This document shows, piece by piece, positions 8,401 through 12,535 of a DNA stretch of 12,535 nucleotides. Position 1 is the first letter of the stretch, and every line of letters starts with the position of its first letter. The stretch covers positions 1 through 12,535 of the forward strand of contig SZOR01000113.1 in assembly GCA_030263275.1 (NCBI GenBank). Reading direction: 5' to 3'. The position numbers and the translations under genes are program-made. This stretch comes from DSNY01 sp016861185. Its GTDB lineage: Bacteria > Pseudomonadota > Gammaproteobacteria > Burkholderiales > Burkholderiaceae_F. The notes below the pieces were generated by a model that was not told where the DNA came from, searched no databases, and was given only the letters and a program-made list of their open reading frames with translations.

Positions 8401-9060
8401 TTCGCGCAGCACGTGGCGGCAGCGTTCGAACGTATCGAGTGCGGCGGCGCGTTCGCCGAGCAGGTAGTGCAGCCGCATCAGCGCGGCGTAGTGCGCTTCC
8501 TGCAGCGGATCGTCTTCGAGCAGGCGCGCATGACACGCGAGCGCCGCCCGCGCATCGCCGCGCGCCTCGGCGTCTTGCGCCATCTTCGCCAGCGCGTCGC
8601 GCCAGCGGCGCGCCAGCTCTTCGCGGCGCCGGATCAGCCAGTCGTCGAATTGCGGCGCGTCGGCCAGCGCAAAACCGTCGAGCAGAGGGCCGCGATACGC
8701 GGCGGTCGCCTGCTCCGGCGCATCCTGCGCATCGAAGGCGAGGAACGATGCCACGTCGGTCGTCACCGCCGGCGCGAGCGCGAGGCTGTCGTCGCCGGCC
8801 TCGAGCGCAGCTTCCAAGCCGGCATCGCGCAACCGCGCCAACTCGCGGCGCAGGTTGCGGCGCGCGCTCGATTCGTCCAACTCGCCCCAGAACAGGGTGG
8901 ACAGGCGGCCGCGCGTGCAGCGGCCTTCGAGCGCGAGATACGCGAGCAGCGCGAGCAGCCGCCGGCTCGGCAGCCTCTGCTCGGCGCCGTCGACCCGCAG
9001 GCACGGCGCGCCGAGCAGCTCGAGGCTGATCACGTGGGCGGGCTCGCGCTCGGACCTCAT
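5485..9060 (-). CDS. SARP/BTAD-type transcriptional regulator with AAA ATPase and TPR domains
   Basis: The protein is 1191 residues from the ATG at 9060. Residues ~11-97 form an OmpR-like winged helix of the SARP kind (LELLGAPCLRVDG, RRLLALLAYLAL, ARRNLRRELARLR). Residues ~98-240 are the alpha-helical bacterial transcriptional activation domain (FDDWLIRRREELARRW, GDARAALACHARLL, RCRHVLREELGLEP). A P-loop ATPase follows: Walker A GEAGVGKS at 283-290 (bases 8191-8214) and Walker B LCFDDLHWAD at 394-403. The second half is helical TPR-like repeats (for example YAEAVGHAQRACDHAGF and AAEHFRRAAQLFAQTG). This matches the large AfsR/MalT-like STAND regulators, which use nucleotide state and TPR sensing to control DNA binding. 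A GTG at 9168 would add 36 residues of low-complexity sequence and was not chosen. The Shine-Dalgarno is weak. The signal sensed is unknown. The target may be the adjacent repeat at 5444-5462. Confidence 0.92.
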   Translation of the reverse strand: MRSEREPAHVISLELLGAPCLRVDGAEQRLPSRRLLALLAYLALEGRCTRGRLSTLFWGELDESSARRNLRRELARLRDAGLEAALEAGDDSLALAPAVTTDVASFLAFDAQDAPEQATAAYRGPLLDGFALADAPQFDDWLIRRREELARRWRDALAKMAQDAEARGDARAALACHARLLEDDPLQEAHYAALMRLHYLLGERAAALDTFERCRHVLREELGLEPLPETAALAERIRAAEKLAPLATRAAAGLVRFEAALIGRAPELARIGAAGAPVVLVIGEAGVGKSRLMSEAARRLPAAISIRCAEIARDAPFYAIAEGLSGALDDTERAARIAVLPADIRRELARLLPQLASGAPEADEPKLSPEAARTRLFEALAGAFTAWVGPAGALCFDDLHWADTSTLAFVVHLAHRRARAADSTPRVLATARVHELAEREPARDALRLLERSGLAQRIELAPFDEATTLALLRALSGTSRGDRFAARLQRATSGNVFFVLETLRYLFDSGELTIGADGQWSTRYDDATTDYAELPVPPTVRQTVLERVERLGPAARRVLETAALTADGFTLDEVRPATALSDWEALEGLERAVGVQLLAETQTAPQSAYRFVHDLARDALASSLSGERRRLIHGRLAQTLEAQQARPDRIALHFEQAGRGTEALRWRIAAAEAAERVFAQREALAHYAAALALGPDLDRQIEIRRARIELLRTLHDLAGMDAELDAFDALAVQANSAALAAEVLVRRTRRAMLGQRYAEAVGHAQRACDHAGFALLPPRLREELVADRAFALTEEARYDEARAIYERELVAADLAPRYVGALHYGLGNLATSFSDNVTAAEHFRRAAQLFAQTGEIEARVRALNLLAYTQHMQGNTAPCFAYMDEALAESERMSSVLLLRNTLTNYIKFCLDAAEYARAEALLDRATDLLRFVDDNATQHRLQVRRAELFAAKGDLGVALRAAREAVRLIDENRGGVPDFFPWYVLARLLWWCGDRDAATAVYRDLPKSPAYLPTGAPAVAFFSMVYRLPEDADAIAARLASTVSPAVSVNIKDELIAYWHAYAHLAAGRATQALAALEPRGVPLAAPPLIMHAASPLALRLAVRSALALDCGELIDAAERMLPKTPALEAIELRRQLAAALQARSDAAQRAAEHRAVARSEVERLAASLAAEPPLRAKFEALHADLLGGR

Positions 9061-9284
9061 CGGAATGCGTACCCCATCGCATTGCGCCGCGGTCGTCGTC
9101 GAGAGGATTCTAGGTTCCAGGGACGGCCCGCCACCACCTCCGGCCGTCGGACAACGCTCGTCCGCCACGAATTACGGCTGCGGCGTATGTCGAAAGCCGG
9201 CCGAGCGGCGGGATGTCCAGCCGCGCCAGCGCCCGCTCAGTGGTAGCGTCGCTGCCGGATGTTCACAGCGAGACCGCTGCCTCG
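9061..9284. promoter_or_regulatory. Divergent promoter region between regulator and glycosidase
   Basis: These 224 bases separate two diverging genes and must hold promoters for both. On the minus strand tagaat (plus positions 9107-9112) matches the sigma-70 -10 consensus at five of six bases, about 47 bases from the regulator ATG, but I find no convincing -35 at 16-18 bp. An inverted repeat with 7-bp arms (gacggcc 9122-9128, ggccgtc 9142-9148) could be an operator. No promoter elements for the glycosidase were convincing. The octamer found at 5444-5462 is not repeated here. Confidence 0.35.
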
Positions 9285-10448
9285 ATGATCGATCTTGTCG
9301 AAGCGTGCGCGCGCGAAGCGCTGCACCTGCTCGAATCCAACCTGACGCCGCAAGGCATCCTCGCCGCGCGGCGCAGCGCCGCGGCGGAGAAGCGCTCCTA
9401 CACGCGCATCTTCGCGCGCGACGCCGGCGTGTGCGTGCCGGCGATGGCGGGCAGCGGCGTGGCGGCGCTCGAAGCAGGCGCGATCGCCAGCCTCGACGCG
9501 CTCGCGCAGGCGCAGGCGGGCAACGGCCAGATCCCGAAGTACGTCGACCCCGAAGGCCAGGACGCGGACTTCTGGTATCTCGGCTGCATCGACGCGACGC
9601 TGTGGTGGCTGATCGCGGTCGATCACCTGCGCCGCCGCGGCGCGGTCGCGCACGAGCGCTGGCAGAGCAATGTCGAGCGCGCGCTGCAGTGGCTCGCCGC
9701 ACAGGAGCACCAGCGCTTCTTTCTGCTGCAGCAGAACGAGGCGAGCGACTGGGCCGACATCATGCCGCGCTCGGGCTTCGTGCTGTACACGAACGCGCTG
9801 TGGTACCGCGTGAAGACGCTGTTCGATCTGCCGCACCGGGACGACACGCACCATCACTTCAACCACCTGTTCCATCCGTTCCGCGACGATCTGCCGGAGT
9901 ACCGGCGCGCGCGGCTGCTGCGCCATTACGCGCGGCGCGGCAAGCTCTCGCGCGGGCTGTATCTGAGCTTCGTCAACCTGTCCTTCGCCGGCGACGAGGG
10001 CGACGTTTTCGGCAACGTGCTCGCGATCCTGTGCGGGCTGGCGGGCGATGCGCGCGCGCATGAGATCGTCCAGGCGCTGCTCGCGGCGAAAGCGTCCGAC
10101 CCGTATCCGATCCGCGTGGTCATCGAGCCGATCGATGCGAAGCATCCGCACTGGCGCGCGTACATGGCGCGTCACCAGCAGAACCACCCTCACCAGTACC
10201 ACAACGGCGGCATCTGGCCGTTCGTCGGTGGGTTCTGGGTGATCGCGCTGGCGCGGCTGGGCCTAAACGATCTGGCGCGCGCGGAGCTCGCGAAGCTCGC
10301 GCACGCCAACAGCCTCGACGACTGGCGCTTCACCGAGTGGTTTCACGGCCGGACGCTCAAACCGATGGGCATGGCCGGGCAGAGCTGGAACGCAGCCGCG
10401 TTCCTGCTCGCGCGGCAGGCGGTGGAGCAGGGGAGGTTCGCGCTTTGA
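9285..10448 (+). CDS. GH100/GH15-like glycosidase (neutral invertase or glycogen-debranching type)
   Basis: The protein is 387 residues from the ATG at 9285; no strong Shine-Dalgarno is visible. An ATG at 9213 would add 24 poorly ordered residues. Motifs point to an (alpha/alpha)6-barrel glycosidase: YTRIFARDAGV (39-49), FWYLGCIDATLWWLIAVDH (96-114), NEASDWADIMPRSGFVLYTNALW (151-173), QYHNGGIWPFVGGFWV (304-319) and FTEWFHG followed by GQSWNAAAFLLA. By analogy with GH100 invertases, the likely acid is Asp158 and the partner carboxylate Glu351. It is shorter than typical cyanobacterial or plant neutral invertases (roughly 450-plus residues), and no signal peptide is seen, so it is probably cytoplasmic. 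Possible substrates are sucrose or an alpha-glucan; the sequence does not decide. It may equally be annotated amylo-alpha-1,6-glucosidase. A hairpin with a T-run follows at 10554. Confidence 0.85.
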   Translation: MIDLVEACAREALHLLESNLTPQGILAARRSAAAEKRSYTRIFARDAGVCVPAMAGSGVAALEAGAIASLDALAQAQAGNGQIPKYVDPEGQDADFWYLGCIDATLWWLIAVDHLRRRGAVAHERWQSNVERALQWLAAQEHQRFFLLQQNEASDWADIMPRSGFVLYTNALWYRVKTLFDLPHRDDTHHHFNHLFHPFRDDLPEYRRARLLRHYARRGKLSRGLYLSFVNLSFAGDEGDVFGNVLAILCGLAGDARAHEIVQALLAAKASDPYPIRVVIEPIDAKHPHWRAYMARHQQNHPHQYHNGGIWPFVGGFWVIALARLGLNDLARAELAKLAHANSLDDWRFTEWFHGRTLKPMGMAGQSWNAAAFLLARQAVEQGRFAL

Positions 10449-10553
10449 CGGCCACGGCACGGGCCTGCCTACCCGTTCGGCGCCACGTCCTTCGCGAGCA
10501 GTTCTTCCTTGGATTCTTGCCCCGATTCGGCGCGCGAGCGGAGAATCGAAGCG

Positions 10554-10576
10554 AGCGCCGGCGAAGCGGCGCTTTT
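10554..10576 (+). terminator. Probable rho-independent terminator after the glycosidase gene
   Basis: A 7-bp stem (agcgccg 10554-10560, cggcgct 10567-10573) with a 6-base loop (gcgaag) runs directly into a short T-run (10573-10576). It lies about 105 bases after the glycosidase stop and before the next start, in the 188-base gap between the two genes. The short T-tract keeps confidence moderate. Confidence 0.45.
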
Positions 10577-10636
10577 CGCAGCACTGCTGCGGGCCGACGG
10601 CCGGCAGCATGGCGGCGCTTCCAAGGACCCGGCCGC

Positions 10637-11653
10637 ATGAACGACCCCGAACCCAACGACAAGCCCAAGATCAAGCAGCCGCCGGTGCTGTTCGCCAGGA
10701 CCCAGGCGGTGATCCAGCAGGTGTCGCACCTGCTGGGCGGGCCGCTGATCACGTACTGGAACAACCCGCGCGGCTCGGTCTGCTCGAACGACGTGCTCGC
10801 GCTGTACGAGATCCTGGAGCGGCTCGGCCAGCACGACAGGATCTACCTGTTCATCAAGTCCGACGGCGGCAGCGGCCAGGTGTCGCTGCGGATGGTGAGC
10901 CTGCTGCGCCAGCACTGCCGGAAACTGATCGCCCTCGTGCCGCTCGAATGCGCGTCGGCGGCGACGATGATCACGCTCGGCGCGAACCAGATCCTGATGG
11001 GCCCAACGGCGTTCCTGACGGCGGTCGACACGTCGCTGAACCACGCGCTGTCGCCGGTCGATCGCGACAACGACCGGGTCAGCGTCAGCCTCGACGAGCT
11101 GAACCGCGTCATCCGCCTGTGGCGCGCGCAGCAGGCGGATTCCGTCGAGAACCCGTACAAGAGCCTGTTCTCGTACGTCCATCCGCTCGTGATCGGCGCG
11201 GTCGACCGTGCCGAGTCGCTGTCGATCATGCTGTGCCGCGAACTGCTCGCCTATCACATCGACGACGAAGCGAAGGCGCACGAGATCGCGGCGACGCTGA
11301 ATTCGAAGTACCCGTCGCACAGCTACCCGATCCTGCTCGCCGAGGCGCGCAAGATCGGCCTGAGCGCTGCGCCGCTGCCGCCGGACGTCAACGCGCTGCT
11401 GCTCGAGCTGAACCGCCTGTACAGCGAGATGGGGCAGAAAGCGACGACCGACTTCGACGAGATCCGCGCGCACGGCAACGAGATCCTCAACATCCACGAA
11501 ACGACCGACCTGCAGATCTACTTCCAGCAGGACAAGGACTGGTTCTACCGCAGCGAGGAGCGGCGCTGGATCACGATGAACGACAACAGCAGCTGGCGGC
11601 GCATCGAGCGCATCAACGGGCGGCTGCGCAAGAGCATCATGCACGTGGCGTAG
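10637..11653 (+). CDS. Serine dehydrogenase proteinase-family protein (ClpP/crotonase fold)
   Basis: The protein is 338 residues. The fold is seen in ITYWNNPRGSVCSNDVLALYEIL (38-60), then RIYLFIKSDGGSGQ (68-81), whose Gly-rich turn is the oxyanion-type loop of ClpP-like peptidases, and then LIALVPLECASAATMITLGANQILMGP (97-123). The Ser in A-S-A-A-T (Ser107) occupies the nucleophile position of the SppA/SDH_sah families. AFLTAVDTSL (125-134) completes the core. The C-terminal third carries a helical segment and a WFYRSEERRWITMNDNSSWRRIERI tail outside the core. There is no signal peptide or transmembrane helix, unlike SppA, so a cytoplasmic location is expected. AAGGA (10623-10627) lies nine bases before the ATG. 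Substrate is unknown; family members have been called proteases on limited evidence. It is flanked by unrelated genes and a likely terminator upstream, so it is probably its own transcription unit. Confidence 0.85.
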   Translation: MNDPEPNDKPKIKQPPVLFARTQAVIQQVSHLLGGPLITYWNNPRGSVCSNDVLALYEILERLGQHDRIYLFIKSDGGSGQVSLRMVSLLRQHCRKLIALVPLECASAATMITLGANQILMGPTAFLTAVDTSLNHALSPVDRDNDRVSVSLDELNRVIRLWRAQQADSVENPYKSLFSYVHPLVIGAVDRAESLSIMLCRELLAYHIDDEAKAHEIAATLNSKYPSHSYPILLAEARKIGLSAAPLPPDVNALLLELNRLYSEMGQKATTDFDEIRAHGNEILNIHETTDLQIYFQQDKDWFYRSEERRWITMNDNSSWRRIERINGRLRKSIMHVA

Positions 11654-11666
11654 GCGCCGGCCGCGC

Positions 11667-11681
11667 CGCGATCCGATCGCG
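11667..11681. repeat. 15-base palindrome after the protease-like gene
   Basis: The bases cgcgatc, c, gatcgcg form an odd palindrome 13 bases after the stop at 11653, able to pair over 6 bp around a 3-base loop. No T-run follows, so a terminator role is weakly supported. A GC palindrome (gccgccggcggc) follows at 11696-11707. The arms are the same heptamers as in the 1879-1900 hairpin, which may be coincidence in GC-rich DNA. Confidence 0.3.
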
Positions 11682-11732
11682 CGTTCCGACGGCCAGCCGC
11701 CGGCGGCAAACTCCCGGCGTCCTGCGCGAACC

Positions 11733-12230
11733 ATGAACGCCGCTCCCGCGCCGCTCGATCGCTTCATCCCGCAGCCCGACGTCCGGGAGCGCTTCGAAGT
11801 CGTCATCGCGGCGCCGGCCGATCTGGTGATGCAGACCGCGGTCGATTTCGACATGCAGTCGTTGCCGCTCGTCAAGGCGGTCTTCCGGCTGCGGGAGAGG
11901 TTCATGCGGGCGACACCCGCCGCGCCGCGCAAGCCGCAGGGGATCGTGGCGGAAACGCGTTCCCTCGGCTGGGGTCTGCTTGTGGAGAGGCCCGGCCGGC
12001 TGATCGCCTACGGCGCGACCTGTCAGCCGTGGCTGGCGGACGTGACGTTCACGGCGTCTGGCGGGTCAATCGGGCCGTTTCGGTATGTGGTTCTCTACAA
12101 CGACACGCCCACGAGCCCAGCCGATCCGCTGATCGGATATTACGACTACGGCACGAACATCACGATCACGACCGGCAATTCGTTCACGGTCGACTTCGAT
12201 GCGTCTAACGGCGCGCTGACGGTGGTCTGA
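11733..12230 (+). CDS. Chimeric protein: host SRPBCC-like N-terminus fused to phage protein C-terminus
   Basis: The open frame is 165 residues but reads as two unrelated halves. Residues 1-106 (PQPDVRERFEVVIAAPADLV, SLPLVKAVFRLRERF, IVAETRSLGWGLLVERPGRL, ATCQPWLADVTF) look like the front of a SRPBCC-type host protein whose members normally continue well past the Q-P-W motif. Residues from about 101 onward (LADVTFTASGGSIGPFRYVV, LYNDTPTSPADPLIGYYDYG, then FTVDFDASNGALTVV) match the C-terminal half of a small phage protein encoded among tail or other virion genes. Codon use shifts too: 11 of 106 codons end in A/T before the junction and 12 of 59 after it. No clear Shine-Dalgarno precedes the ATG at 11733. 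Either the host gene is broken by phage DNA or the join is an assembly artefact. Confidence 0.7.
   Translation: MNAAPAPLDRFIPQPDVRERFEVVIAAPADLVMQTAVDFDMQSLPLVKAVFRLRERFMRATPAAPRKPQGIVAETRSLGWGLLVERPGRLIAYGATCQPWLADVTFTASGGSIGPFRYVVLYNDTPTSPADPLIGYYDYGTNITITTGNSFTVDFDASNGALTVV
12033..12230 (+). pseudogene. Truncated phage structural-region protein (N-terminus missing)
   Basis: This is the phage part of the fused frame, from the shared LADVTF stretch to the stop. Phage relatives as I remember them start with their own N-terminal half (valine/threonine-rich, with repeated N-T-A-P-type residues) before L-A-D-V-x-F-T-A-S-G-G-S. That half is absent here. Its own start codon is missing, so in this window it can be translated only through the host reading frame. 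The recognition is from memory of phage protein families, not from a search. Confidence 0.6.
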
Positions 12231-12231
12231 C

Positions 12232-12535
12232 GTGCCGGCACCTTCTGACCTTGTTCACCAGACCAGCACGTCAACGGGGACCGGCAACCTCACGCTTGCC
12301 GCTGTCAACGGCAAGCGTACATTCCTGACCGCGTTCGGCACAGGCGGGACGAACACGTTCGATTATTTCATCTCCAATCGTGACGCCGCGGAGTGGGAAC
12401 GCGGCACGGGGCATGAGGACAGCGGCGCGCTTGTCCGCGACACCGTGATCGCGTCGTCAAACTCCAACAACGCCGTTAATTTTTCCGCGGGAACAAAGGA
12501 TATTACGAACGACATTCCTGCGGGTGAGCAGGTGC
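12232..12535 (+). CDS. Phage virion-region protein, partial (runs off window)
   Basis: A GTG start at 12232 follows the previous stop by one base, the tight packing usual in phage operons; no strong Shine-Dalgarno is seen. The 101 visible residues include LVHQTSTSTGTGNLTLAAV, GKRTFLTAFGTGGTNTFDYF, AEWERGTGHE, LVRDTVIASSNSNNAVNFSA and GTKDITNDIPAGEQV. This pattern (a T-S-T-G-T-G start, a W-E-x-G-x-G centre and R-x-T-V-I-A-S-S-N-S near the end) is common in small phage proteins next to tail-fibre genes; their exact role is not established. Of the first 40 codons, 29 end in G or C, against 39 of the first 40 in the protease-like gene at 10637, consistent with a different origin. The 3' end lies outside the window. 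Confidence 0.75.
   Translation, partial: MPAPSDLVHQTSTSTGTGNLTLAAVNGKRTFLTAFGTGGTNTFDYFISNRDAAEWERGTGHEDSGALVRDTVIASSNSNNAVNFSAGTKDITNDIPAGEQV

Noticed and set aside
9061..9168. 36-residue N-terminal extension of the regulator from a GTG at 9168
   Set aside because: The extension is a Gly/Pro/Ser/Thr-rich string outside the SARP fold, and it would consume half of the divergent promoter region.
5365..9246. Very long plus-strand open frame (1293 codons) opposite the regulator gene
   Set aside because: The product is Arg/Gln/Gly-rich without recognisable motifs; the minus strand encodes clear SARP, Walker A/B and TPR sequences. The long frame follows from few stop codons in GC-rich antisense.
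10469..11932. Minus-strand open frame (487 codons) across the protease-like gene
   Set aside because: It is a shadow frame rich in Arg, Val and Asp with no motif, crossing three plus-strand features including an intergenic hairpin.
11733..12535. Prophage attachment site at the right-edge junction
   Set aside because: No integrase, no tRNA and no flanking repeat is visible within the window; only the phage-type coding sequence supports phage origin, so an att site cannot be claimed.

Overview
The window looks like chromosomal DNA from a high-GC Gram-negative bacterium, most likely a betaproteobacterium of Burkholderiales type. This rests on the very GC-rich third codon positions, the outer-membrane-type lipoprotein signal and the style of the gene families; it is inference, not a database match. 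The last ~500 bases are different and look like bacteriophage DNA.

Layout. Positions 1-397 hold no gene I can defend. A seven-helix membrane protein (398-1132 +) is followed by a PF04008-type 'adenosine-specific kinase' (1383-1868 +). A 15-bp perfect hairpin (1922-1956) separates that gene from a convergent minus-strand cluster. Read in its own direction, the cluster has three genes. The first is a 1191-residue SARP/BTAD-type regulator with an AAA/NACHT-like ATPase and a TPR tail (9060-5485). The second is an unrecognised 66-residue protein (5411-5211). The third is a 1070-residue lipoprotein made of a calcium-loop segment, Ig-like repeats and a right-handed beta-helix (5184-1972). The short gap between regulator and small gene carries an 8-bp direct repeat with 11-bp period, the geometry known for SARP operators. 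Divergent from the regulator are a GH100/GH15-like (alpha/alpha)6-barrel glycosidase (9285-10448 +) and a ClpP/crotonase-fold protease-like protein of the serine dehydrogenase proteinase family (10637-11653 +).

Right edge. The gene at 11733-12230 begins as a host SRPBCC-like protein. At a shared Leu-Ala-Asp-Val-Thr-Phe stretch (12033-12050) it passes in frame into the C-terminal half of a phage structural-region protein. A second phage-type gene (12232 onward) runs off the window. This is either a real recombination/prophage edge or a chimeric join in the assembly.

How the genes may work together. The most coherent unit is the regulator, small protein and beta-helix lipoprotein set: a signal-integrating ATPase activator possibly switching on a surface protein through the repeat next to its own stop codon. 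The other genes look like unlinked housekeeping or accessory functions. No CRISPR array, rRNA, tRNA, transposase or integrase was seen.
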